Below, piece by piece: positions 43,059-52,400 of a stretch of DNA of 64,000 nucleotides. Origin of the DNA: an uncultured Blautia sp. Its GTDB lineage: Bacteria; Bacillota; Clostridia; Lachnospirales; Lachnospiraceae. The translations under genes were made by a program, and so were the position numbers. The stretch covers positions 1 through 64,000 of the forward strand of contig NZ_CAKRNY010000006.1 of assembly GCF_934371575.1 (NCBI RefSeq), given 5' to 3'. Position 1 is the stretch's first letter; the number at the start of each line of letters is the position of its first letter. The notes beneath the pieces are model-generated. The model worked only from the letters and a program-made list of their open reading frames with translations, was not told where the DNA came from and made no database searches.

Positions 43059-44048
43059 ATGATTACACTTAATGATTATTTATATTCCGGAGATACGGTT
43101 TTAAAGATTTTACAGAAATATACAGAGGATCTGCGTAAGGAAGCGAAGAAGAACCATAACGAAATTGATCTGGTGCATAGTAATTTCCTGCTTCAGATTA
43201 CAGAACTTCTGGAGCATAATGATTTCCTTACGGCACAGTCCCAGAAGATCCGGGAATTTTACAAATATATGGCCCATGAATATCCGTTTCTTGCCTTTAC
43301 ATTTAAAGGCAGGATCAAGTCATTAATCCGGGCAGAAGAGAAATTTAATGGATATGTAGTGGAATATATTTATGATTATTACAGGGAAAATGGTACCTAT
43401 CCGTCGGTTGCAGAGCTGAAAAACAAGCTGAGCTGCTTCCGTGATTTTATTGCCTATCGGATCGTGGTCTGTATGCCAAGATGTCATTTGAAGCCCGGGG
43501 AAGACCAGGAGCAGGCGTCTATCCGCTATCTTTATGAGATTGCAAATGTGCTGCCAGGATTTCTGGAAGAGAGAGGTTTTACAGCAGAATCGGCTCAGGG
43601 AGTGAAATTGAGTACTTCTGATCAACTAAATGATGATGTAAAGCCTTATTACAGAGATTATATTTGTGGTACCAGTGAATATGGCTATCAGTCTTTACAT
43701 ATTACGTTCTATGATAACAGCTCCAGATCCTACATGGAGGTACAGCTCCGCACCCAGAAAATGGATGATACTGCGGAAATCGGACCTGCCAATCATCTGG
43801 GCTATGAGAAACGCCAGCAGGATGAGCGCGCCAGAAGAGATGTGATCCCGGAAGGGGAATGTGTTTACTTTGATGAGGCTTATGAGCGGGGAATGAAGCT
43901 GCTTTCCCTGGAATTAGCAGATCTTGATGTGAATATGTTTTCTGCGGTAAATAACAGTCTGATCAACGATGGCTGTGGATTGTTCCGAGGCAGATTGATT
44001 CTGCCTTATGAGCATTTGTCCAGGTTTCAGAATGATGTGATTGATTGA
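43059..44048 (+). CDS. RelA/SpoT-type (p)ppGpp synthetase domain protein
   Basis: 329 residues, soluble. The central region matches the nucleotide-pyrophosphokinase domain: FKGRIKSLIRAEEKFNGY, CFRDFIAYRIVV, SEYGYQSLHITF, MEVQLRTQKMDDTAE and NHLGYEKR, including the Glu and Arg expected at the active site. There is no HD hydrolase domain and no TGS/ACT domains, so it resembles a small alarmone synthetase with a longer N-terminus. The ATG at 43059 has GAGGTG 6 nt upstream, and a GTG at 43050 overlaps that site. A secreted hydrolase gene follows after 25 bp, an odd operon partner. Activity on GTP/ATP is inferred. Confidence 0.8.
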   Translation: MITLNDYLYSGDTVLKILQKYTEDLRKEAKKNHNEIDLVHSNFLLQITELLEHNDFLTAQSQKIREFYKYMAHEYPFLAFTFKGRIKSLIRAEEKFNGYVVEYIYDYYRENGTYPSVAELKNKLSCFRDFIAYRIVVCMPRCHLKPGEDQEQASIRYLYEIANVLPGFLEERGFTAESAQGVKLSTSDQLNDDVKPYYRDYICGTSEYGYQSLHITFYDNSSRSYMEVQLRTQKMDDTAEIGPANHLGYEKRQQDERARRDVIPEGECVYFDEAYERGMKLLSLELADLDVNMFSAVNNSLINDGCGLFRGRLILPYEHLSRFQNDVID

Positions 44049-44073
44049 GAAAAAAGTAAGTGGAGCAATAAAG

Positions 44074-45084
44074 ATGTTAAAGAAAAAGATGTTAATTGCT
44101 TTAGGAATGGCAGCAGTATTAAGTGTGAGCTGTGTAAGTGTGACAGTCTGGGCTGAGGAAAACGCAGAAGAGCAGACAGAGGAAGCAGAGGACAGTTCTG
44201 ATTCAGAAGAAGAGGAAGATGCTGATTCAGAAGAGTCTGACAATCCGGAGATTGAAGAGGGATACACCACAGAATTAGAAGGCTGCACAAAGGTGGTTTC
44301 CTGGTGCAAAAATGGAGACAATAATATTTACGGACAGTTCTATTATCCGGAAGATTTTGACGAAACAAAGACTTATCCAGTAATCATTATGAGCCACGGA
44401 ATCGGTTCCACTTCCCAGATGGTAGAGCGTGCAAAATGGCCGGAAAAAGCAGCACAGGATGGATATGTGGTTTATACATTTGACTTCTGCGGAGGTTCCC
44501 TTAACGGAAACAGTGATGTAGATTTCATGGATATGACAGTGATGACTGAGAAAGAAGATTTAAGTGCTGTTATGGACTTTGTGAAAACAAAGGATTATGT
44601 GGATCGTGATCATCTTTTCCTTCTGGGACAGAGCCAGGGAGGACTTGTAAGTGCCCTGACTGCTGCAGACAGAAAAGATGATGTGGCTGCTATGATCCTG
44701 GTTTATCCGGCGTTTTGTATTGCGGATAATGCCCGGGAAATGTATGCTTCCGCAGATGATATCCCGGAAGATAGAGCTGAGATGCCGGTAGGAACTGTGG
44801 GTTCGGAGTATGTGAAAACAGTTTATGATCTGGATGTTTATGGCACTATCAGCGCATATGACGGAGACGTGATGATCATTCATGGAATCAATGACAGCCT
44901 GGTGCCATACAGCTATTCTGAAAAGGCAATTGAGAAAGCGTATACAGGGGAAGGTTCTGTTCTGGTTCCGATTTATGGAAAAAAATCTACCCATGGTTTC
45001 GAGATGAATTTTGAAGAGGGAAGAGACTATGCGGAGACAGTTGGATTGGAATTTTTGGATGTGCATTTGAAAGAGGAAGAATAA
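44074..45084 (+). CDS. Secreted alpha/beta hydrolase
   Basis: 336 residues. ATG 44074 follows GTGGAG; an in-frame TTG at 44041 is less likely. The signal peptide (SVSCVSVTVWAEE) is followed by a Glu/Ser/Asp-rich linker (~30-60). The fold motifs are VIIMSHGIGSTSQM, nucleophile Ser187 in LGQSQGG, Asp in GINDSLVP and His in KSTHGFEM. Esterase or peptidase is possible; no substrate is assigned. It is co-transcribed with the RelA/SpoT-type gene. Confidence 0.85.
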   Translation: MLKKKMLIALGMAAVLSVSCVSVTVWAEENAEEQTEEAEDSSDSEEEEDADSEESDNPEIEEGYTTELEGCTKVVSWCKNGDNNIYGQFYYPEDFDETKTYPVIIMSHGIGSTSQMVERAKWPEKAAQDGYVVYTFDFCGGSLNGNSDVDFMDMTVMTEKEDLSAVMDFVKTKDYVDRDHLFLLGQSQGGLVSALTAADRKDDVAAMILVYPAFCIADNAREMYASADDIPEDRAEMPVGTVGSEYVKTVYDLDVYGTISAYDGDVMIIHGINDSLVPYSYSEKAIEKAYTGEGSVLVPIYGKKSTHGFEMNFEEGRDYAETVGLEFLDVHLKEEE

Positions 45085-45145
45085 AGGTTTAGGAAACCAA
45101 AAAGTGAAAAAACATGTAGGGCGTATTTATAGATAGTTATGAATT

Positions 45146-45236
45146 AAAGGCATTGCAAGGAATATTATACCGCGTACTAAAAGTTAGATTTTAATGTCTG
45201 ACTTTTGGGCGGTATGTTCTACAATGCCTTTTTTAT
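45146..45236. repeat. Left palindrome flanking the Rpn-like gene (also a terminator)
   Basis: Nested arms AAAGGCATTG/CAATGCCTTT (45146-45155, 45222-45231), ATACCGC/GCGGTAT (45167-45173, 45209-45215) and AAAAGTTAGA/TCTGACTTTT (45179-45188, 45197-45206, one G-U) form a ~27-bp hairpin ending in a T tract. Its outer sequence AAAGGCATTGCAAGGAAT recurs at 46648 on the far side of the Rpn-like gene. Downstream to 45482 there is the promoter at 45264 and no other gene. Confidence 0.75.
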
Positions 45237-45263
45237 TTAAGTATATATTTTATAAAAACAATA

Positions 45264-45292
45264 TTGTATAAAATAACTACAAATGGTATAAT
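45264..45292 (+). promoter_or_regulatory. Promoter of the Rpn-like gene
   Basis: TTGTAT (45264-45269), a 17-bp spacer, then TATAAT (45287-45292) with TGG before it (extended -10). The leader to the TTG start is about 185 nt. Confidence 0.75.
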
Positions 45293-45482
45293 ATTAACGA
45301 GGAATGATTCTTAAAAAAATATAAACTCCTTGCAGTACATCATATTTTATGTTACGCTGAATTCACATCTCAGGAACTCTATGTACTATTCGTAGGCGGT
45401 TCAGATCATGAACAGCAGTCTATTCATTGCCATTCGGCGAAGTATTCCTGTGAAATAAGCGTAATAAAGAAGGTGGTGAAAC

Positions 45483-46601
45483 TTGGGTGTAAAAGACCAG
45501 GGACTACAGGAGTATCTGAAAGATAACGAACGCTTTGCAGATTTTGTGAATGGTACCTTATTTGCAGGAAAGCAGATTGTGGATCCACGTTATCTTAAGG
45601 AAGTACAAAGGAAGAAGAGAGTATCATATAAACAGTCGATTATGGCAAAAAATATACAAAAGAAAAACAGTTCTGAAAAATACGGCGAAGAGGAAATTGC
45701 TAGGGGAAAAGGTGTTTTTGAAGAGGGAGAATTCGGGGATGACAGCGCGAAGCTCATGTATCTGGAAAGAGAGCGCGATTTCCTTCGCCTCCACGATAAG
45801 CCAGGCTGTAGATTTTTGTTGGCATGTGAAGTTGAATCTGGGGCAAATTATGAGATGCCTGTGAGATGTTTTACATATGACAGCATAGAATATACAGATC
45901 AGCTAAAAGAGTGGAAAAGAAAATCCCAGCAAATGTTTTGGGGAAGAGGAAGACGTGGGAAAAAACGGCGCCGAATCCGTCGTCCATTGCTTCCGGTATT
46001 TCATCAGGTATTATACCTGGGAGAGAAAAGGTGGAAGAGTAAGTTAAAATTACAGGAAATGATGGACATCCCGGAAAACGTGATGAGTTTTTCAGCCAGG
46101 CTTCCTGATTATGATATTTGTATGATAGATATTCATGAACAGAATCCTGAGTTATTTCACACGGAATGGAAAGATATTTTTCAGCTTATGAAGCACAGCC
46201 GTAAAAAAGACGAACTGAGAAAATACGTAGAAGAGAATACCGAAGAAATACGAAAGCTAAGTCAAGAAACCAGGTGGCTTCTGGCGATATTACTGGAGCA
46301 ATATGAATTTGTTGATGAAGAGGTTGTGGAGGTGAAGGATATGTGTAAGGCATGGGATGGCGCAATGCAGATGTATGCAGATGAAGCGAGAGCAGCAACG
46401 CGGAAAGAAATGAAGAAAGAAATGAAAAAAGAAATGAAAAGACAGGCCAGAGAAAAAGATCGCAGGACTGTTTTTAATATGTTTTCTCGGGGGTATTCAC
46501 AGAAAGAAATTGCGGCAATTTCCGAGCTGCCGCTTAAAAAAGTACAGAAAATGTGTGAAGGGTTTATCGAGAATACAACAATGGCAGTACATACTTCTTG
46601 A
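45483..46601 (+). CDS. Rpn-like (PDDEXK_2/transposase_31 family) nuclease, possibly inactive
   Basis: 372 residues. The N-terminus FADFVNGTLFAGKQIVDPRYL, the central NYEMPVRCFTYDSIEYTDQLKEW, LPVFHQVLYLGEKRWK and the coiled, Lys-rich tail (TRKEMKKEMKKEMKRQA) match the recombination-promoting nuclease family. The usual E-x-Q/K catalytic pair is replaced by CEVESG, so activity is doubtful. A basic stretch (RGRRGKKRRRIRRP) may bind nucleic acid, and the C-terminus has a short HTH-like SQKEIAAISELP. TTG start after AAGGTGG. It is bracketed by two related palindromes, suggesting that it moved as a unit. Confidence 0.75.
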   Translation: MGVKDQGLQEYLKDNERFADFVNGTLFAGKQIVDPRYLKEVQRKKRVSYKQSIMAKNIQKKNSSEKYGEEEIARGKGVFEEGEFGDDSAKLMYLERERDFLRLHDKPGCRFLLACEVESGANYEMPVRCFTYDSIEYTDQLKEWKRKSQQMFWGRGRRGKKRRRIRRPLLPVFHQVLYLGEKRWKSKLKLQEMMDIPENVMSFSARLPDYDICMIDIHEQNPELFHTEWKDIFQLMKHSRKKDELRKYVEENTEEIRKLSQETRWLLAILLEQYEFVDEEVVEVKDMCKAWDGAMQMYADEARAATRKEMKKEMKKEMKRQAREKDRRTVFNMFSRGYSQKEIAAISELPLKKVQKMCEGFIENTTMAVHTS

Positions 46602-46646
46602 TTTGGATTAGAAATTACAGAATAGTAGCTGAGAAAGTATAACGAG

Positions 46647-46737
46647 AAAAGGCATTGCAAGGAATTATATGGCGTCTGTAAACGATTTGATTTTGGAGTC
46701 AAACGTTAGGGAGAGGCTATATCCTGCAATGCCTTTT
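46647..46737. repeat. Right palindrome flanking the Rpn-like gene
   Basis: AAAAGGCATTGCA (46647-46659) pairs with TGCAATGCCTTTT (46725-46737), 13 bp, with further partial inner pairing (AACGATTTGA with GTCAAACGTT). Its ends match the left palindrome at 45146. Confidence 0.75.
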
Positions 46738-46778
46738 AAAATCCTTCAAATTTATATGAAAACTGCTAACAGGTACGC

Positions 46779-47246
46779 TTATGCATCTTGTTTCTCCGGA
46801 AACATTTTCCCGAAGAGAAAACGGATCAGCGGTCCGCAGTACATCAGCTGCCAGAAGAAGGCTACCGGGAAGTTCATGAAAGTGGTCTGGAGCCATACGG
46901 CAACGAACTGGGAACCTGCATTTTTAAATAAGATTGTGGCAATTAAGCTCATGATCGGGCACATAATGCAGATGATCATAACAGAAATTGCAACTGTGAT
47001 GGCGAAAGGTCTGTCTTTAGGTGTGACAATACGAAAAGCAAGCTTATGGGCAAGGTTATCAACAATAAAGAACTCCAGTACAAATGCAACCGGCCACATG
47101 ATTTTCATTTCACCGAAAGCCATAAGAAATACCTGGTTGCTCATTCCGCCAATGTTCAGGGAAATGTTGTAGCAGATCATGGCGTAGACCATGAGAAAAG
47201 ACATCATGAGAGTGAAAATAACATTTTGAAACTTTGTTTTTGGCAT
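46779..47246 (-). CDS. DUF2798-type membrane protein
   Basis: 155 residues with four predicted helices arranged as two related halves (MSFLMVYAMICYNI and WPVAFVLEFFIVDN; then MIICIMCPIMSLI and WLQTTFMNFPVAFFW), the pattern of DUF2798. The ATG at 47246 (complement) is preceded by AAGGAG; longer in-frame starts lack one. Function unknown. It stands alone on the minus strand with its own promoter region at 47333 and an inverted repeat at 47285. Confidence 0.8.
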   Translation of the reverse strand: MPKTKFQNVIFTLMMSFLMVYAMICYNISLNIGGMSNQVFLMAFGEMKIMWPVAFVLEFFIVDNLAHKLAFRIVTPKDRPFAITVAISVMIICIMCPIMSLIATILFKNAGSQFVAVWLQTTFMNFPVAFFWQLMYCGPLIRFLFGKMFPEKQDA

Positions 47247-47284
47247 AAAATTGTTCTCCTTTTTTGAATTTTGGGTACAAAAAA

Positions 47285-47341
47285 GACACATGTGTTGTTC
47301 GTTATCAAGCATGCACTTGTGTCGTTTCCAATTTTATACCA
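47285..47341 (-). promoter_or_regulatory. Promoter and inverted repeat for the DUF2798 gene
   Basis: On the minus strand TGGTATAAA (47333-47341 complement) is an extended -10. Just downstream are the near-perfect arms GACACATGTG (47285-47294) and CACTTGTGTC (47314-47323), 9 of 10 paired. They could be a repressor site or a leader hairpin. Confidence 0.5.
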
Positions 47342-47452
47342 GAGCTATTTTGTTATTGAATTGTTTACCGAGTGATTATTATACCAGATAAATGAGAAAA
47401 TGCAATAAGAAAATTAATCTTACAAGTATTTCTGGCAAGCCCGATAAGAGTA

Positions 47453-47461
47453 TGATACAAT
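47453..47461 (+). promoter_or_regulatory. Extended -10 of the AAA/PDDEXK gene
   Basis: TGATACAAT (47453-47461) with only a weak TGGCAA at the -35 position. The start of transcription would lie only ~15-20 nt from the GTG start, so the leader is very short. Confidence 0.5.
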
Positions 47462-47483
47462 GTAAAGCAAAGGAGGGATGAAC

Positions 47484-49094
47484 GTGGGACGCTTTTTTAA
47501 TCCGGACAATTCAGCTTTTTTGCAGACATTAAATTCAAAAATATATGTTGATAAAACGGAACTGATTGATTATACAAATAATGTGTTAAATTCCGAACAG
47601 GCTTTTATATGCAATAGCCGTCCACGGCGTTTTGGAAAATCAATAACTGCGAATATGCTTTCCGCATATTACAGCAAAGGCTGTGATTCCCGGCAGATAT
47701 TTGAAAATCTGAAAATTGAAAAAAGTGAATCGTTCAGTAAGAATTTAAACAAATACAATGTAATCCATCTGGACTTACAGTGGTGTACGAAGGATGCCGG
47801 AGGACCGGAGAACGTGATCGCATATATTAATAAGACAGTGGTTGATGAAATGCGAAATGAATACGGAACTGTACTGGCAGAGGAAAACTTATCTTTATAC
47901 AGTGCAATATCAAGGATATATGAGGAATCAAAAGAAAAATTTGTAATTATCATAGATGAATGGGACGCACTGATAAGAGATAATACGTATAATGAACGAA
48001 TCCAGCTGGAGTATATAGACTTTTTAAGCGGAATGTTTAAAGGAACGGAACCCACAAGATACCTTAGCCTTGTATATTTGACAGGCATACTTCCGATCAA
48101 GAGGATGAAAACACAGTCTGTACTCAACAATTTTGATGAATATACCATGTTGTCAGCGAAAAGTCTTGCCCCATATATTGGATTTACAGAGGAGGAAGTG
48201 CGGGAATTATGTGGAAAATATAACCGCGATTTTTCAAGCGTGAAACAGTGGTATGACGGATATATTCTTGCAAATGATGGCGCATTCTATTCGGTGTATA
48301 ATCCAAAAGCTGTTGTGAATGTTATGCTGTGGGGAGAATTTCAAAGCTATTGGTCCCAGACCGGAAGCTTTGAAACGATAGAGCAGTATATTAACAGAAA
48401 CATAGATGGTCTTAAGGATACGGTTATAGCTATGTTATCTGGAGATGATGCAAGGGTGAATGTGACTTTATTCAGAAACGATCTTGATGAAAGATCATTA
48501 AAAAGTAAGGAAGATATTCTTACTTTCCTGATTCATCTTGGATATTTGGCGTATAATCCGATCCGGAAAACGGTATATATCCCAAATGAAGAGATAAGAC
48601 AGGAATTTGTGAATGCAACTGCAGACCGGGGCTGGTCAGAATTGCAGCAGTTTGAAAACGAATCCAGCAGTCTGCTGGAAGTGACTCTTGACATGGATAC
48701 ACAGGCAGTTGCAGACAAGATTGAGACAATCCATATGCAGTATGTATCTACATTGGAATATAATGATGAAAATTCACTGAGCAGTGTTCTTTCTATCGCG
48801 TATTTAAGTTCTATGCGGTACTATTTCCGTCCTGTCAGGGAACTTCCAACAGGAAGAGGTTATGCAGACTATGTATATATTCCGAAGCCAGAGTATATAG
48901 GTGTTTATCCTGCAATGCTGGTTGAATTAAAGTGGAACAAAAGCGCAGAAACTGCGTTAAATCAGATTAAAGAAAAGAGATATCCGGAATCGTTATTGCA
49001 ATATACCGGAGAAATATTGCTGGTCGGCATTAACTATGATAAAAAAACAAAGTGCCATGAATGCAAGATAGAAGAATACAAAAAAGAGGTATAA
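47484..49094 (+). CDS. AAA-ATPase-like protein with C-terminal PD-(D/E)XK nuclease domain (DUF1703/PDDEXK_9)
   Basis: 536 residues. GTG 47484 is preferred because AGGAGG (47471-47476) lies 7 nt before it; the ATG at 47478 is only 1 nt away. The N-terminal NTPase has the P-loop-like SRPRRFGKS and Walker B IIIDEWDAL. The C-terminal nuclease core shows GRGYADYV and VELKWNKSAETALNQI, the conserved D...ELK pattern. These proteins are abundant in gut anaerobes and behave as mobile or defence-associated genes of unknown role. A single gene with its own terminator at 49128. Confidence 0.88.
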   Translation: MGRFFNPDNSAFLQTLNSKIYVDKTELIDYTNNVLNSEQAFICNSRPRRFGKSITANMLSAYYSKGCDSRQIFENLKIEKSESFSKNLNKYNVIHLDLQWCTKDAGGPENVIAYINKTVVDEMRNEYGTVLAEENLSLYSAISRIYEESKEKFVIIIDEWDALIRDNTYNERIQLEYIDFLSGMFKGTEPTRYLSLVYLTGILPIKRMKTQSVLNNFDEYTMLSAKSLAPYIGFTEEEVRELCGKYNRDFSSVKQWYDGYILANDGAFYSVYNPKAVVNVMLWGEFQSYWSQTGSFETIEQYINRNIDGLKDTVIAMLSGDDARVNVTLFRNDLDERSLKSKEDILTFLIHLGYLAYNPIRKTVYIPNEEIRQEFVNATADRGWSELQQFENESSSLLEVTLDMDTQAVADKIETIHMQYVSTLEYNDENSLSSVLSIAYLSSMRYYFRPVRELPTGRGYADYVYIPKPEYIGVYPAMLVELKWNKSAETALNQIKEKRYPESLLQYTGEILLVGINYDKKTKCHECKIEEYKKEV

Positions 49095-49127
49095 AATTTC
49101 AGAATCAAATAGAAAATTATGTATAGT

Positions 49128-49175
49128 GAAGCTGGAAGAGCAGATTTAGATTTCTGCTATTTCAGCTTCTTCTAT
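49128..49175 (+). terminator. Terminator after the AAA/PDDEXK gene
   Basis: GAAGCTG/CAGCTTC (49128-49134, 49163-49169) and AGCAGA/TCTGCT (49139-49144, 49153-49158) stack into one hairpin followed by a T-rich run. Confidence 0.7.
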
Positions 49176-49239
49176 TAGACAGAAAGGTTTTTTGAGCATG
49201 GTTAATTGTATTTTTAATGATGTTCAGCTATTTTGAGCC

Positions 49240-49351
49240 ATGTCGTTCATCCCTGAAAAAATGTCGTTCGTCCTTCCCTAAAATGGTTTGTCATCCCGAA
49301 ACGACTGCTTGGCACAGACCTATTGAAGAGGTTAAAAAGAGTTGCTAAAAT
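49240..49351 (+). promoter_or_regulatory. Promoter with LytTR-like direct repeats before the second GH3 gene
   Basis: ATGTCGTTCATCC (49240-49252) and ATGTCGTTCGTCC (49261-49273) repeat at exactly 21 bp, with a weaker third copy GGTTTGTCATCC from 49285. The core CGTTCRT and the 21-bp period fit LytTR-type binding sites. About 30 bp downstream is TTGAAG (49323-49328), 17 bp, TAAAAT (49346-49351) with TGC before it. Apart from this, the gap 49095-49444 holds only the terminator. Confidence 0.6.
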
Positions 49352-49444
49352 GCCGATAAAAGCAAGGAAAACCCAAACAAACTTGTAAATAATGACCAAC
49401 ACTTTATGAAAGAAAAGTGCTTGGTACAGGAGAAGGAGGAAAAT

Positions 49445-52400
49445 ATGCACAAAAAAGCAGGGACAAAACGAAAAGCCAAAGCAGTGGGCAGTGTTGTTCT
49501 TACAGCATGCCTGACAGCGTCCATGGGAACCAGCGCATTTGCAGATACTGGAGCCAGCGCAAACAAGTATTTTAATGATTACAATTCAGAGGAAGAAGCT
49601 CTGGATGCAGCGAGAGCGCTGAACAAGGAGCTCAGTGAGGAAGGAAATGTTCTTCTGAAAAATGATGGAACACTTCCTTTGAATGGAACTGAAAGAATAA
49701 GTGTATTCGGGGTAAGCTCTGACTCATTGGCAGGCGGAAGTGCAAACAGCAGCGTTATGGCTGGGGGTGAGAAAGAATCTTCCTACGGTATTGCAGAAGC
49801 TTTGCAGAGTGCCGGATTTAATGTAAACCCTACCTTAATGAACTTCTACAAAGCAGACTCTTCTGAGTACGGTGAGGAGAATCTGAATTTCACAGGCGAA
49901 GCAAAAGCGTCTATGGAAATGTACGATGATGCAGCGGTTGTTGTTCTTTCAAGAGAAGGCGGTGAGGGAGCTGATGTTTCAACAGCCACAGACGAACTGG
50001 TAAAAGCAGATGATGACCATAAATCCCTGAAACGCTGCAACGCACAAGATTATGATGAGAAATACGATGGCGATGAAGAGTATTTTGATGAGGAAGGCTA
50101 CCATTATCATAAACATAATCTGATGCTTACTGACAGTGAACAGAAGCTGATGAAATATGTAAAGAAACATTTCAATAAAGTAATCGTTGTATTAAATACG
50201 TCGAATGCTATGGAAATGGGAAAGCTTCAGAATGATGACAGTATTAATGCAATCCTCTGGATGGGACGCCCAGGTGAAAGCGGAGTAGATGCAGTAGGAG
50301 AAATCCTTAACGGTACTGTAAACCCATCCGGTCGTCTTGTTGACGAATGGATGACAGACTTTACCACAGATCCAACCTGGTACAACTTCGCATATAATGA
50401 CCAGAATGGCAGCAGCAACAAATATGTGAAAGCTAATGGCGAATCTGCAATTGCATTGGATGAAAACAGTGATAATTCCTCAATGGGAAATGATAAAAAC
50501 TTCTATTTCGGTGTGGATTACGAAGAAGGAATCTACATGGGTTATAAATATTATGAAACCTACTATCATGATATTTACACAGGTGCACAGCCAATCCCGG
50601 CTGGCTATGAGGACATGAGCAAGGAAGAAGCTGCGAACAAATGGTGGGCAGACAATGTTACTTACGCATTTGGTTATGGTTTGAGCTACACAAATTTCAG
50701 CTATAACATCGAAGGCGGACTTTACACTGATGAAGCTCTGGAAAATCCGCTGGGAACAGATGTTGATGCTTCTGCTTTTTCCTCAGATGTGGACAGCCCA
50801 CAGCAGTATGACAAATTGTATGTGCCGGTAACGGTTACAAACACAGGAGATACAGCTGGAAAAGAAGTAGTACAGGTCTATGTATCTGCTCCATATACAA
50901 GCGGTGGAATCGAGAAAGCTTCCCAGGTACTTGTAGGATATGCAAAAACTGATCTCCTTCAGCCTGGTGAATCCCAGACTGTAACTGTGTCATTTAATGT
51001 ACAGGACATGGCTTCCTATGATTACAATGATGCAAATGGCGATGGTGTGCAGGGCGATTATGAGTTAGATGCAGGAACATACACAGTTCGTGTTATGAAA
51101 AACTCCCACTATGATCTTGGAACAGATGTAAATGATACAGCAGATGCTTATTCAGAAGTAAGTTTCAATCTGACAGAGACTGCACATCAGCATCTGGATG
51201 ATTACAGCCAGAATGAAGTAAGCAACCATTTCTCCGCAGACAATGGTGTTTACGATGATTCCAACGAGAATCATACTATGTATTACAACTCTGTTCGTAC
51301 TGGAGAGGTTATGGAAGATGAGCAGTACACAGAGACAATCTTAAGCAGAACTGATATGGCAGCTACTTTCCCACAGACTCCGGTTTACAATACAACAACT
51401 GATGAAGAGGGAAATGTAACTGGTGCAGAAGGCGATCTGGTAATGAAACAGGGCGCTATTGATAACTGGACTTACTACGATGCATTTAACCTGAACAACG
51501 GGTACACAGATCAGGAAACTGATAAATGGTACATTGATGACGATACTCTGGCACAGAAAATGGAAGGCTGGACTCAGGAACAGGATAATGGCCTGACTTT
51601 CAGTGACATGGCTGGTGTTTCTCTTGACGATACCGAAACCTGGAACAAATTTATGAACGAGCTTAGCTGGGATGAGCTGTGCTCTGTAATCGAGGATGGC
51701 GGATATTCTACAACTGCTGTCGACTCTGTAGGAAAGACCAAAGCAGTAGATGCTGATGGTCCAAACAACTTTAACAGTACTTATGTATGGTGTGATGAGG
51801 TAACAATCTCTTCCACATGGAATGTAAAACTGGCTGAAAAAGAGGGACGTATCATGGGATGCCTTGGTATGTTCAGCGGTGCAACTGGCTGGTATGGACC
51901 TGGAATGAATATTCATCGTTCCCCATTCTCTGGAAGAAACAATGAGTATTATTCTCAGGATGGCATTCAGGGTGGTTACATGGTAGCTGCAGTTGTAAAA
52001 GGTGCTGAGTCAAAAGGACTTGTATGCTATGTAAAACATCTTGCATTTAACGAGCAGGAGACCTGCCGTGATGGTAAAGTCCTCTTTGCATGGATTGACG
52101 AGCAGACAATGCGTGAGAATCTGGCAAAAGGCTTCCAGATGGCACTTCAGGAGGGCGGTTCTTCCGCAGCAATGACAGGATATGCACGTATTGGCGGTAT
52201 CCCGAATACATCAAACTACGATCTGATCACAGAGATGCTTCATGATGAGTGGGGCTGGGATGGATATCTTGTAACAGATGGTTATATCGGATGGCGTGAA
52301 GCTACCGAACTGGATATCATGGTTCGTGCAGGAAGTGAAATGCAGCTTTACACAGCACCATTTGTTGAGGAGCTTTCAGGTGAATGGGATGCTGAGGCAA

